Assembly (NCBI RefSeq): GCF_014648475.1
Contig: NZ_BMRE01000001.1
Location: 434,001 to 498,000 of the forward strand
Origin: Lentzea flava
Lineage (GTDB): Bacteria > Actinomycetota > Actinomycetes > Mycobacteriales > Pseudonocardiaceae
Reading direction: 5' to 3'
Length of the DNA: 64,000 bases
The stretch's first letter is position 1; every line of letters starts with the position of its first letter. Below are positions 1 to 10,034 of the stretch, piece by piece. The notes beneath the pieces are model-generated. The model saw only the letters and a list, made by a program, of their open reading frames with translations. It searched no databases and was not told the DNA's origin. The position numbers and the translations under genes are program-made.

Positions 1-1371
1 GGCGCTGGCGGAGGGTGTGGCGAAGCCGACGGCCACGCCGTCACGGTCCGATGTGGACTCGGGGTGCCGGAAGAAGCCGAGTGGCTCCACCGTCAGCTGT
101 TCGCGGGCGGCGCGGCGCACGAGCTCGGCGCCGGTGCGGCCGGGCTGTTCGACGACGATGTGCAGTCCGGCGGACATCCCGGTCACCCGCGCGGCCGGCG
201 CGTTCCGTTCGATCGTCTCGACGAGCTGCTCACGCCGACGGCGGTACTGCGTGCGCATCGCGCGAATGTGCCGGTCGTACGCCCCCGACTCGACGAAGTC
301 GGTCATCGCCAGCTGGTTGACGAACCCGACGGTCTCCTCCGCCCACCCCTTCTCCGCGACGATCGCGCCGACCAGGTGGTCCGGAACGACGAGCCAGCCC
401 AGGCGCAGCCCCGGCGCCAGGGACTTGCTGGCGGTGCCCAGGTAGATCACGTGGTCGTCATCCAGCCCCTGCAACGCGCCGACAGGAGACCGGTCGTAGC
501 GGAACTCCCCGTCGTAGTCGTCCTCGATGATCAGCGCGCCCCGCCGCCGCGCCCAGTCCACGACCGCGGCACGCCGATCGGAATGCAGCGCCACTCCCAA
601 GGGGAACTGGTGTGACGGTGTGAGCAACACAGCCCCCGGAGTCGGCGTCTCGTCCAATGTGGACACGTCCGCACCGCCGGTGTCCACCGGGATCGGGACG
701 GTGTCCAGGCCGGCCTTCAGCAACGTTTCGCGCTGGGTCTGCAGGCCGAACTCCTCGATCGCGACCGTCGTGACCCCCTGCTTCGCCAGCGCCGCGGCCA
801 CGAGCCGCAAACCTTCCGCGGCCCCGCTGCACACCACGACGTTGTCGGCCCGCGCACGCAATCCCCTGGCCCGAGCCAGATACCGGGCGATGGCATCGCG
901 AAGTTCGCTGCGGCCGTGCGGATCGGTGTACCCGAAGGCCTCGAACGGCGCCGTGCTCACCGTCCGCTTCACCGACCGGACCCACTCCTCACGTGGAAAC
1001 GACGACAGGTCCGGCCGCCCTGGCCGCAGGTCGTACACCAGCCGCGGCGGCGCCGCCGGCGGCCGCGGCGGTTCCCGGTCCGCTGCCGGCTCCGCCGAAC
1101 GTCGCGCCACCTCCGTGCCGGAACCGTGCTGCCCCGTCAGCCAGCCCTCGTTGATCAGCTCCGAGTAGGCGCGCACCACGGTGTTGCGGCCCAGCCCGAG
1201 ATCGTTCGCCAGCACACGGCTCGACGGCAGCCGCGTCCCCGGCGCCAGCCTCCCCGTGCGGATCGCCTCGCGGAACGCGTCCATGAGCCCCGCCCGCGCG
1301 TTGCGCCCGAGCTGGCCTACGTGGAGGTCCAGGCCGGACTTCCGGGTACCGCGAGCCGCTTGGTCGGTCAT
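1..1371 (-). CDS. MocR/PdxR-type GntR regulator with aminotransferase domain (3' end outside window)
   Basis: The minus-strand frame is open for 457 codons from the ATG at 1371 to base 1 with no stop, so the C-terminus is missing or nearly complete. Residues about 10-85 form a GntR winged helix (LPSSRVLANDLGLGRNTVVR); residues about 115-457 are a fold-type I aminotransferase domain with the PLP lysine in GTASKSLAPGLR. MocR proteins are usually 450-500 residues and typically respond to PLP or an amino compound. The terminal GVAVGFA pattern is the usual MocR end, so only a few residues should be lost. The target is not identifiable here because the divergent neighbour lies on the same strand upstream. 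The family call is firm; the ligand is unknown. Confidence 0.9.
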   Translation of the reverse strand, partial: MTDQAARGTRKSGLDLHVGQLGRNARAGLMDAFREAIRTGRLAPGTRLPSSRVLANDLGLGRNTVVRAYSELINEGWLTGQHGSGTEVARRSAEPAADREPPRPPAAPPRLVYDLRPGRPDLSSFPREEWVRSVKRTVSTAPFEAFGYTDPHGRSELRDAIARYLARARGLRARADNVVVCSGAAEGLRLVAAALAKQGVTTVAIEEFGLQTQRETLLKAGLDTVPIPVDTGGADVSTLDETPTPGAVLLTPSHQFPLGVALHSDRRAAVVDWARRRGALIIEDDYDGEFRYDRSPVGALQGLDDDHVIYLGTASKSLAPGLRLGWLVVPDHLVGAIVAEKGWAEETVGFVNQLAMTDFVESGAYDRHIRAMRTQYRRRREQLVETIERNAPAARVTGMSAGLHIVVEQPGRTGAELVRRAAREQLTVEPLGFFRHPESTSDRDGVAVGFATPSASA

Positions 1372-1465
1372 GCCGGACAACGATACGGACCAGGCAGGCG
1401 TCGGCTGAAGGAGCTCTCCCCCACCCGACCATCCACATCGGACGATCGAAGGCCGGCCGCCCGGC

Positions 1466-1831
1466 TCAGTTCCGCCGGTTGCCCCGGCCGCGCGGCGTCG
1501 TGACGGCCGGCGTGCGGAGGTCGTCGAGGAGCTCCATCTGGCCCGTGATGACGCCGGTGAGGATGAGCCTGGCGACGGCGAGCAGCTCGGCGACGTGCGG
1601 GCTGGTGAGCGAGTAGAAGACGTTGGAGCCTTCCTTGCGGGTGGTGACCAGACCGGCGCGGCGCAGCACGGCGAGTTGCTGGGAGAGGTTGGCGGCTTCG
1701 ATGCCGACCTCGGGCAGCATCTCCGCGACGGAGTGTTCGCGCTCGCTGAGCAGTTCGAGCACCCGGATGCGGGCCGGGTGGCCGAGGGTTTTGAAGAACT
1801 CCGCCTTGACCTGGTAGAGGGGCCTGCTCAT
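1466..1831 (-). CDS. ArsR/SmtB-family repressor, paralogue of the gene at 12599-12949
   Basis: A 121-residue winged-helix repressor. The start at 1831 (MSRPLYQ) is preferred over the upstream 1915 codon because the paralogue at 12949 begins with the same MSKPLYQ and a GGGAC-type Shine-Dalgarno lies just upstream. The recognition helix lies in NLSQQLAVLRRAGLV, shared almost word for word with the paralogue and with mycobacterial Rv0081. No metal-binding CxC pair is visible in the alpha-3 helix (SVAEMLPEVG), so classic As/Cd sensing is unlikely. Upstream, at 1926-1945, sits a near copy of the operator found beside the second paralogue, which suggests autoregulation, cross-regulation and control of the divergent CBS-BON gene. 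Confidence 0.92.
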   Translation of the reverse strand: MSRPLYQVKAEFFKTLGHPARIRVLELLSEREHSVAEMLPEVGIEAANLSQQLAVLRRAGLVTTRKEGSNVFYSLTSPHVAELLAVARLILTGVITGQMELLDDLRTPAVTTPRGRGNRRN

Positions 1832-1925
1832 CGGTGCCCCGTCCCTTCGACCGTCGTCATGGTGCTGATCCTCCCTCGTGAATCCCAGCCGGTGCGACTC
1901 GGGATGCATTTCCACGGGGTTCAGC

Positions 1926-1945
1926 AGTTGCTAATCTTACCAAGT
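1926..1945. promoter_or_regulatory. Candidate ArsR operator, copy 1
   Basis: AGTTGCTAATCTTACCAAGT is an imperfect dyad that matches the perfect palindrome at 13003-13022 in 18 of 20 positions. An outer inverted repeat, GTTGCTAA (1927-1934) and TTAGCAAC (1945-1952), overlaps it. It lies 94 bp upstream of the ArsR start and 41 bp upstream of the CBS-BON start, in the divergent intergenic region. Confidence 0.72.
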
Positions 1946-1986
1946 TAGCAACCCTGGTCACCTCGCACGGCCTTGGGAGGCCGGAC

Positions 1987-2649
1987 ATGACGGAGCCGAG
2001 GACGGGGGACGTGATGTGCCGGCGGGTCGTCACCGCGGTACGGGACACCACGTTCAAGGAGCTCGTCGGGACGATGATCGTCCACGAGGTGAGCACGATC
2101 CCGGTGGTGGACGCGGCCGGGCGCCCCGTCGGGATGGTGACCGAGGAAGACCTGGCCACCAAGCTGGAGTTCCGCGGCGGGGCCGAGAACCCGCCGGTAC
2201 TGGGTGGTGCGCAGATGCGGGCGCGGTGGCACAAGTCGTCCGCGACCGTCGCCGCCGAGCTGATGACGGCGGCGGTCACCGTCGCGGAGAACGCCGCTCT
2301 GCGCGCCGCGCTGCGGCTCCTCGCTGGGGTGCGGGCGGGCAGGCTCTGCGTGGTCAACAGTTCTGGCACCCTCGTCGGCGTGCTCGGCAGGCACGACGCG
2401 TTGCGGTTGTTCCTGCGCGGGGACGAGGCGATCCGGGACGATCTCGAACAGCGGCTGCTGCCCGCCTCGACGCGCGCGCACCGGGTCGCGGTGCGGGTGA
2501 TCGACGGGGTGGCCACGCTCCAGGGAACGTTGTGCCTGCGCAGCGCGACCCAGCGAGCCGAGTGGATCGCCCGCGGTGTGCCCGGGGTGATCTCGGTGCG
2601 CAACGAGCTGAGCTTCGACGTCGACGACCTGATGATCACCGGCTTGTGA
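1987..2649 (+). CDS. CBS-pair protein with C-terminal BON domain
   Basis: A 220-residue soluble protein. Two CBS motifs are visible at about residues 8-60 (VSTIPVVDAAGRPVGMVTEEDL) and 87-140 (GRLCVVNSSGTLVGVLGRHDAL), together one Bateman module, followed by a BON domain at about 150-213 (VRVIDGVATLQGTL, ending in VISVRNELSFDV). CBS pairs bind adenine nucleotides and act as energy sensors; CBS-BON proteins are common in actinobacteria and similar CBS proteins belong to the hypoxic (DosR) response of mycobacteria. It faces the first ArsR gene across the shared operator and ends 9 bp from the convergent pckG. The bound ligand and partner are not visible. Confidence 0.88.
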   Translation: MTEPRTGDVMCRRVVTAVRDTTFKELVGTMIVHEVSTIPVVDAAGRPVGMVTEEDLATKLEFRGGAENPPVLGGAQMRARWHKSSATVAAELMTAAVTVAENAALRAALRLLAGVRAGRLCVVNSSGTLVGVLGRHDALRLFLRGDEAIRDDLEQRLLPASTRAHRVAVRVIDGVATLQGTLCLRSATQRAEWIARGVPGVISVRNELSFDVDDLMITGL

Positions 2650-2658
2650 GGGTGCCCT

Positions 2659-4445
<1,787 letters not shown>

Positions 4446-4449
<4 letters not shown>

Positions 4450-5198
4450 CGGGCGGCTCCTCGGTGCAGCGCGTCGGTGGCGAAGTCGGCGATCTGGCGG
4501 GTGAGGGTGTCGTCGGGACGCCGGGGCAGTTGCTCGCCCGGTGGCGTGGCGGCGGACAGCGCGACGGCGCAGGCGTGCTGCACGTCCGGGGTCAGCCGCG
4601 CGTGCGGGTGCCGGGTGAGCGCCTGCAGCAGGCCCGGCAGTGCCAGCGCCGGGTCGCGGGCAGGGTCCGGCACGATCACGGCGGGTGCGGCGTGGCGAGG
4701 CCAGGCGAAGCGGCCGCCTCCGCCGACCAGGTTGATCACCGCGTCGGCGTCGGCGGCGATGCGGCGCAACGGGAACGCCAGCGCGTCGGAGGGGTTCCAG
4801 GTGGTGATGTCCCGGATGCCCGCGGTCAGCAGGACGGGGTTGAGCAACGGCATGGTGTTGGCGCCCGCGATGACGACCCTGCCGGTCTCCGGTGCGCGGC
4901 CGGCACGTCCTAATGAGGTGAGCAGCGCGGCGGTCAGCGCGATGGCGGTGGTGTCGTGGTCGGTGAGCACCGGGACGTCCGTGATGAGGTCGCGTGCCTT
5001 CTGCGCACGTTCGGGGGTGGCGCGGACGAGCAGCACCGCTCCGATACCGGCGGGGAGGTTGTGCAGCCCGTAGTCCGAGGCGATCACGCGGGTCGGCAGC
5101 GCTGCCTGCTCCTCGACCAGCGCGGCGTAGCGGCGCAGGACGGCGGTGGTGGCACCGATTCCGCCCACCACGGCGACGACAGGGCGATCCGCGGTCAA
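4446..5198 (-). CDS. Malic-enzyme-like NAD(P)-binding protein
   Basis: A 250-residue protein read from a TTG at 5198; that TTG overlaps the TGA of the preceding gene (TTGA) and its own stop overlaps the pckG ATG (ATGA), so translation of all three is probably coupled. The segment [20 protein letters not shown] resembles the malic-enzyme PVFxDDxHGTAIV region, and [20 protein letters not shown] resembles its NAD-binding strand-loop-helix, followed by [10 protein letters not shown]. It is much shorter than full malic enzyme (about 390-550) and the usual N-terminal catalytic Tyr/Lys region is not recognisable, so it could be a regulatory or degenerate dehydrogenase subunit. Co-transcription with pckG points to C4 metabolism. 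Confidence 0.7.
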
Positions 5199-5413
5199 CG
5201 TCCGGGTCCCGAGTTCTCCAGCAGCGCCGGGCTGATCCAGTGGGTGGTGTCGATGCCGTGCTGGGCGGCCACGTCGAGCAGGTCGCGGATCCGGGCGCTG
5301 TGCAGGTGGACCTCGTGGTCGTGGCCGGCTTCCCTGGCCTGCTTCAGCATCTCCCCCGCCTCGGCGATCTTGCGTCCCAGCTCTGTTTCGAACTCGCTCA
5401 TCGTCCTCGACAT
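5195..5413 (-). CDS. Small conserved protein, first gene of the pckG operon
   Basis: A 72-residue, helix-rich, charged protein ([20 protein letters not shown], then [20 protein letters not shown]) with no membrane segment. Two starts are possible, ATG 5413 (GAGGGAGAG directly upstream) or ATG 5401 (AGGA two bases upstream); the longer form is given. Its stop shares bases with the TTG of the malic-enzyme-like gene. The C-terminal [15 protein letters not shown] could contact the next gene product, since the two are coupled and appear always to be made together. I do not recognise the family; function is unknown. Confidence 0.72.
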   Translation of the reverse strand: MSRTMSEFETELGRKIAEAGEMLKQAREAGHDHEVHLHSARIRDLLDVAAQHGIDTTHWISPALLENSGPGR

Positions 5414-5425
5414 CTCTCCCTCGAT

Positions 5426-5471
5426 CCGCAGACTCCATGATCTGCGGACTTAAACAACTATGCAACTGTTT
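5426..5471 (-). promoter_or_regulatory. Leader of the pckG operon with two inverted repeats
   Basis: Two dyads lie just upstream of the first operon gene: CCGCAGA (5426-5432) with TCTGCGG (5441-5447), an 8-nt spacer; and AAACA (5452-5456) with TGTTT (5467-5471), a 10-nt spacer. They are candidate operators or leader structures. No clear sigma-A boxes could be assigned. Confidence 0.4.
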
Positions 5472-5473
5472 GG

Positions 5474-5493
5474 GTGTGCGAGGCTGCGCACAC
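5474..5493 (-). terminator. Hairpin after the hyc-like operon
   Basis: GTGTGCG (5474-5480) pairs with CGCACAC (5487-5493) across a 6-nt loop, 15 bp beyond the hycE stop. There is no following T-run, as is common for actinobacterial terminators. Confidence 0.5.
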
Positions 5494-5508
5494 TTCTGGC
5501 AGGTGCCG

Positions 5509-6981
5509 CTACAGGTCGTTGCCGGCGTAGGACAGGTTGAAGCTCTTGTTGGTCAACGGGAAGTCGGGAACGATCGTGTCGGTCAGCGCGACCGGCAGCG
5601 CGGGCCAGTTGAAGAAGCTGGGGTCCACGACCTTCACCCGGCTCAGCCGTCCGTCGCCGGTCAGCTCGACGCGGTGCACGATCGTGCCGCGCCACCCCTC
5701 GACGATGCCGACTCCGGAGCCGCCGGCGCCGGTGACGGCCGGACCGGTCGCGGTGATCCGGCCGTCGAGCATGCCGGTGAGGCTGGTGATCATGGCGATC
5801 GACGTCGTGAACTCCTCCGCGCGCACGAGGAAGCGGGACAGCACGTCGCCGTCGGTGCGGGTGTGCACGGTGCGGGGGAACTCCGCGGACAGGAACGGGT
5901 GGTCGTGCCGGGCGTCGACGTCCAGGCCGCTGGCACGGGCGACGACACCGAGCGTGCCGAGGTCGGCGGCCTGGTCGCGGCGCAGCGGGGCGGTGCCGGT
6001 GAACCGGTCGGACACCACGGTGTTGGACAGGGCCAGCTCGACGATCTCGGCCACGTCGGTGCCGATGGCCGCCAGCTCGTGCGGGTCGGGCAGGGCGGTG
6101 ACGGTGGCGCCGCCGGGGTGGATGGCGCCGCGCAGCAGGCGGTGTCCGGTGACGGTGTCGTTGAGGCGCAGCAGGCGTTCACGGACGCGCTGCGAGTGGG
6201 CGTTCAGCACCCCGTAGGCGACGTCGTTGCACAGGGCGCCGATGTCGGTGATGTGGTTGTAGAGACGTTCGAGCTCCAGCAGGATCGCGCGGATGCGTTG
6301 CGCGTCCTCGGGTACCGCCCACCGGTGGGCGTCCTCGACGGCGAGGCAGTAGGCGAGGGTATGCCCGACGGTGGTGTCACCGCTCACCCGTTCCGCCAGT
6401 TCGATCCCCTCGTCAGGAGTGCGTCCCCTGAAGAGCTTTTCGAGTCCTCTGTGGACGAACCAGAGCCTGGCCTTGAGGTTGAGGATGGTCTCGCCGACCA
6501 CGGAGAACCGGAAGTGGCCAGGGCCGATCATGCCGGCGTGCACGGGGCCGACCGGGATCTCGTACACGCCGGGGCCTTCGACCGTCCGGAACGGGTACGG
6601 GCCGTCGACGCTGCCGAACTCGGGCGGCTCGCCCGCGTCGGTGAGCATGGGATACCAGCCCCGGGGCCAGTGGAAGTGGCGCACCAGCCGCTGCGGCAGG
6701 GGGTGACCGGTGGGCACGATGCCGAACAGGTCGTGCATCTCGCGCTCGAACCGTCCGGCGGCGAACGACAACCCGGCCAGGCTCGGCACTTCCGGTGCCT
6801 GCGGGTCGAGCAGGACGTGCAGCTCGACCCTGCGGTCCCCAGGGGCGGCGGTGAACAGGTACACCGCGCGCAACCGGTCGCCGTCGTCGTGACCGGCGGC
6901 CAGCGCGAGCCGGAAACCTCGCTCCAGCAGGGAACCGGCCTGGCCCGGCAGCTCGGCCGGAGTGAGGGTTCTCGTGATCAT
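5509..6981 (-). CDS. hycE: Hydrogenase-like large subunit fused to NuoC-like domain (HycE/HyfG family) lacking Ni-Fe cysteines
   Basis: A 490-residue protein. Residues 1-100 are a NuoC/30-kDa domain (EREMHDLFG at 79-87); residues about 140-490 are the NuoD/[NiFe]-hydrogenase large-subunit fold (GPVHAGMIGPGHFRF, then RVSGDTTVGH at 198-207). In catalytic hydrogenases the latter position reads RxCGxC, and the C-terminus carries DPCxxC; here both cysteine pairs are absent and the protein ends NLSYAGNDL. It therefore cannot hold a Ni-Fe centre. ATG 6981 overlaps the previous stop (ATGA). It corresponds to the last gene of the mycobacterial Rv0081-Rv0087 locus and is probably a membrane-bound redox/ion-pump subunit of the Ehr (energy-converting hydrogenase-related) kind. 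Confidence 0.9.
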   Translation of the reverse strand: MITRTLTPAELPGQAGSLLERGFRLALAAGHDDGDRLRAVYLFTAAPGDRRVELHVLLDPQAPEVPSLAGLSFAAGRFEREMHDLFGIVPTGHPLPQRLVRHFHWPRGWYPMLTDAGEPPEFGSVDGPYPFRTVEGPGVYEIPVGPVHAGMIGPGHFRFSVVGETILNLKARLWFVHRGLEKLFRGRTPDEGIELAERVSGDTTVGHTLAYCLAVEDAHRWAVPEDAQRIRAILLELERLYNHITDIGALCNDVAYGVLNAHSQRVRERLLRLNDTVTGHRLLRGAIHPGGATVTALPDPHELAAIGTDVAEIVELALSNTVVSDRFTGTAPLRRDQAADLGTLGVVARASGLDVDARHDHPFLSAEFPRTVHTRTDGDVLSRFLVRAEEFTTSIAMITSLTGMLDGRITATGPAVTGAGGSGVGIVEGWRGTIVHRVELTGDGRLSRVKVVDPSFFNWPALPVALTDTIVPDFPLTNKSFNLSYAGNDL

Positions 6982-8432
6982 CTTGTCACCGCCGGCGGCT
7001 GGGTTGCGAGGTCGAGCAGGTCGGGGAGCGGTCCGGCGACGACACCGAGCACGGCGCACGCGAGCAGCCCGCCGGCCAGGGCGACCGGGATCCGCGACGC
7101 GGCCGCGGTGTCCGAGGTGGACGGTGGCCCGAGCAGCATCCGGCTGGTGCCGGCGATCAGGGCGGCGGCGATCACCAGCACCAGCAGCAGTGCGGCCGAG
7201 GTGAGCCAGCCGAGGCCGGCGCCGAAGCCGGCGCGGACGATGCCGAGCTCGCTCGCGAACAGGCTGAACGGGGGCAGGCCGAGCAGAGCGAGCACACCGA
7301 ACCCGAAGGTCGTCGCGACCGCGGGGTGGCTGGCGAGCAGGCCGCGCACGCCGTCGATCCGGCTGGTGCCGGTGATCTGCAGGACGCGGCCCGCGCCGAG
7401 GAACAGCACGGCCTTGGCCAGCCCGTGTCCGAGGACGTGCAACAGCGCTGCCGTCAGTGCCAGGGGGCTGCCGATCGCGGCGCCGAAGGCGACCAGGCCG
7501 AGGTGTTCGATGCTGGAGTAGGCGAGCATCCGTTTGTAGTCGCGCTGCCCGATCAGCAGTGACGCGGCGAGCGCGAGCGAGGCCAGCGCCATCACGGTGA
7601 GCAGGGTGCGGGCGAACCCCGTGCCCAGCGCGCCGTCGCTGATCACCTTGACCCGCAGGATCGCGTAGAACGCCACCGACAGCAGCACCCCGGACATCAG
7701 CGCCGACACCGGTGCCGGGGCCTGGGAATGCGCGTCCGGCAACCACGCGTGCAGCGGTGCGAGACCGGCCTTCGTGCCGAAACCGAGCACCAGCAGCACG
7801 ATCGCGATCCTGGTGACACCGGGATCGAGCCCCGGCGCGTGTGCGGCGAGCGCGGCGAGGTCCAGCCCCGCGGTGCCGGGAGCGTGGGCGGCGGCGAAGT
7901 TGAGCACGATCGTGCCCAGCAGTGCGAGGGCGATGCCGGCCGAGCAGATCACCACGTACTTCCACGCCGCCTCGACCGAGGCGCGGGTGCGGCGCTGCCC
8001 GACCAGGAAGGCGGTGACGATCGTGGTGGCCTCGACCGCCACCCACACCACGCCGAGGTTCGCCGCGAGCACCGCGAGGGCCATGGTGGCCAGGAACAGC
8101 TGCACGAGCAGGCTGTGCCGCGCGGCGGTGCGGTCCGTCGCCCTGCCCGCCTCGATCTCGGCGCGGAAGTACGCGGGTGTCGCCGCGGTGGCGACCAGGC
8201 CGACCGCGCCGATCACCAGCACCATGAACGCCGACAACGCGTCCGCGCGCAGCAGCCCGGCCACCGCGGTCACCGGACCGGACCGGCCCACCTGCACCGC
8301 CAGCGTGATCCCGGCGGCCAGCACGACGGCCGCAGACCCGGCGCTGACCCAGGCGGTGGCGCGGCGCCATCCGAACACCTGGTGGACGAGCGCACCGAGC
8401 ACGGGCACTCCTACCGGAACGAGCAGAGTCAT
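6978..8432 (-). CDS. hycQ: HyfF/NuoN-like proton-antiporter subunit
   Basis: A 484-residue polytopic membrane protein of the NuoL/M/N (Mrp antiporter) family with about 14 hydrophobic segments. The conserved transmembrane glutamate is in WVAVEATTIVTAF near residue 130, and the lysine-bearing segments are FGTKAGLAPLHAWLPDAHSQ-type and GHGLAKAVLFLGAG. ATG 8432 overlaps the upstream stop by one base (TGATG). It corresponds to mycobacterial Rv0086 and E. coli HyfF. It should form one of two antiporter modules translocating protons or sodium when the peripheral arm turns over. Confidence 0.92.
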   Translation of the reverse strand: MTLLVPVGVPVLGALVHQVFGWRRATAWVSAGSAAVVLAAGITLAVQVGRSGPVTAVAGLLRADALSAFMVLVIGAVGLVATAATPAYFRAEIEAGRATDRTAARHSLLVQLFLATMALAVLAANLGVVWVAVEATTIVTAFLVGQRRTRASVEAAWKYVVICSAGIALALLGTIVLNFAAAHAPGTAGLDLAALAAHAPGLDPGVTRIAIVLLVLGFGTKAGLAPLHAWLPDAHSQAPAPVSALMSGVLLSVAFYAILRVKVISDGALGTGFARTLLTVMALASLALAASLLIGQRDYKRMLAYSSIEHLGLVAFGAAIGSPLALTAALLHVLGHGLAKAVLFLGAGRVLQITGTSRIDGVRGLLASHPAVATTFGFGVLALLGLPPFSLFASELGIVRAGFGAGLGWLTSAALLLVLVIAAALIAGTSRMLLGPPSTSDTAAASRIPVALAGGLLACAVLGVVAGPLPDLLDLATQPPAVTR

Positions 8433-9076
8433 CAGTCGCGCAACTCCCGCAGTTCGTCGAGGTCGGTGTCGCCGAAGGTCTCCCGCATCCGGGTGGTGAG
8501 GACCTGCAGCACCAGCACGGCCAGCAGGACGTCGAGCGACACCCCGAGCTCCACCACGAGGCCGACGCCCGTGGTGGTGAGGAAGCCGACGGCGGTGATT
8601 CCGTTGTCCATCAACAGGAAGCCGACCAGCTGGGACAACGCGCGGCGCCGGGTGACCAGCACGAAGAACCCGATCAGCACCACCGTGACGCCGACCGGAA
8701 TGGCCTGGGTGGCCGCCGACGGCGCCAACGCCACCAACGGCTGGGACACCGCGTACGCCAGCAGCGTCAGCGCCGCGGCGGCCAGCAGCGACGCGGACAC
8801 GTTCACCAGCGGCCTGGTCTCGCGCCGCGACTCCCCCGCGCCCGCCAACGCCCGGCGCAGCAGGTACGGCAGCACGCCCGCCCGCAACACCAGCACGCCC
8901 ACCGCCACAGCCCACAGCTCGACGGAGTTCTCCTGTGCCGCCAGCACCGCCACCAGAACCGCGAGCGCGGCGCCCTGCACCGCGAACACCCGGATGATCA
9001 CCGAGAGCTCACGGCGCCACAACACCAGCACCGCGGTCAGCAGCAAGGCACCGCAAGCCAGGTACAAGAGCTGCAC
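8432..9076 (-). CDS. hycP: HyfE-like membrane subunit (NuoK-related)
   Basis: A 214-residue integral membrane protein, matching the roughly 216-residue length of HyfE. Translation starts at GTG 9076 behind a good AAAGGAG Shine-Dalgarno; the longer upstream frame is Cys/Ser-rich noise. About seven hydrophobic segments are visible (LVGFLLMDNGITAVGF is the NuoK-like signature) and the tail is charged (RETFGDTDLDELRELRD). It corresponds to Rv0085. NuoK-like subunits bridge the antiporter subunits to the hydrogenase-like arm. Confidence 0.9.
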   Translation of the reverse strand: MQLLYLACGALLLTAVLVLWRRELSVIIRVFAVQGAALAVLVAVLAAQENSVELWAVAVGVLVLRAGVLPYLLRRALAGAGESRRETRPLVNVSASLLAAAALTLLAYAVSQPLVALAPSAATQAIPVGVTVVLIGFFVLVTRRRALSQLVGFLLMDNGITAVGFLTTTGVGLVVELGVSLDVLLAVLVLQVLTTRMRETFGDTDLDELRELRD

Positions 9077-9086
9077 GGTTCTCCTT

Positions 9087-10034
9087 TCAGGCCAGGAAGA
9101 ACGAGGCCGCGACGGCGAGCAGCGCGAGCAGGGACGACCCGGCCAGCAACTCGGGCACCCGGAACAGCCGCAGCTTCGCGACGAACACCTCGCCGGCCGC
9201 GAGCAACCCGCCCAGCACACCGACCTTCACCACCAGCGCCAGCACACCGATCAGCACCGCCAGTGGCGTGGCCTCGGTGGCGATTCCCCACGGTGCGAAC
9301 AGGTTCGCCAGCAGCCCGAGGAACACCGACAGCCGCATGGCGGACGCCAGTTCCACCAGCGCCAGATCAGGACCCGCGTACTCCAGCACCATCGCTTCGT
9401 GGACCATCGTCAGCTCAAGGTGCGTCGACGGGTTGTCCACCGGGATGCGCCCGGTCTCGGCCACGATCACCACGATCAGGGCGACCGCGGCCAGCAGGCT
9501 GACCGGCGAGATCACCCGCGCCGGATCGTGCAGCGTCGACGAGACGATGGCGCCGAGGTTGGTCGATCCGACCCGCACCGACAGCGCGAAGATCGCCACC
9601 AGCAGCGTGGGCTCGACCAGCGCGAGAATCGTCATCTCGCGGCTGGCGCCCATCCCGCCGAACGCCGTGCCGGTGTCCAGCCCCGCCAACGCGAGCGCCA
9701 CCGCGCCCAGCGCCAGCAACGCCACCACCGCGAACAGGTCCGCGACCGGGTCCACCGCGGACTCCGTCGCGACGAACGGCACCACGACCGCGACCACCAG
9801 CGTCGTGGCCACCAGCACCAGAGGTGCGAACCGGAACACCTCGCTCGTGCCGCGCGGCGTGATCCGCTCCTTGCGCAGCAGCTTGCGCAGATCACGCCAC
9901 GGCTGCGCGACGCCCGCGCCGGCGCGTCCCTCCAGCCGGGCCCGCACCTGCCGCATCAGCCCGACCAGCAGCGGCGATCCGGCGACGATCAGCACCGGCT
10001 GCACCACCCCGCCGACCACGCCGAGAGCGCTCAT
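9087..10034 (-). CDS. hycD: HycD/HyfC (NuoH-like) membrane anchor subunit
   Basis: A 315-residue polytopic protein of the NuoH/HycD family. ATG 10034 overlaps the preceding stop (ATGA), so the apparent 426-residue frame is not used. Family signatures are QVRARLEGRAGAGVAQPWRD near the N-terminus, GGMGASREM, ETGRIPVDNPSTHLELTMVHE in the middle and EYAGPDLALVELASAMRL. The charged residues of the membrane-peripheral arm junction are retained, arguing that the complex is assembled rather than decaying. It corresponds to Rv0084. Confidence 0.94.
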   Translation of the reverse strand: MSALGVVGGVVQPVLIVAGSPLLVGLMRQVRARLEGRAGAGVAQPWRDLRKLLRKERITPRGTSEVFRFAPLVLVATTLVVAVVVPFVATESAVDPVADLFAVVALLALGAVALALAGLDTGTAFGGMGASREMTILALVEPTLLVAIFALSVRVGSTNLGAIVSSTLHDPARVISPVSLLAAVALIVVIVAETGRIPVDNPSTHLELTMVHEAMVLEYAGPDLALVELASAMRLSVFLGLLANLFAPWGIATEATPLAVLIGVLALVVKVGVLGGLLAAGEVFVAKLRLFRVPELLAGSSLLALLAVAASFFLA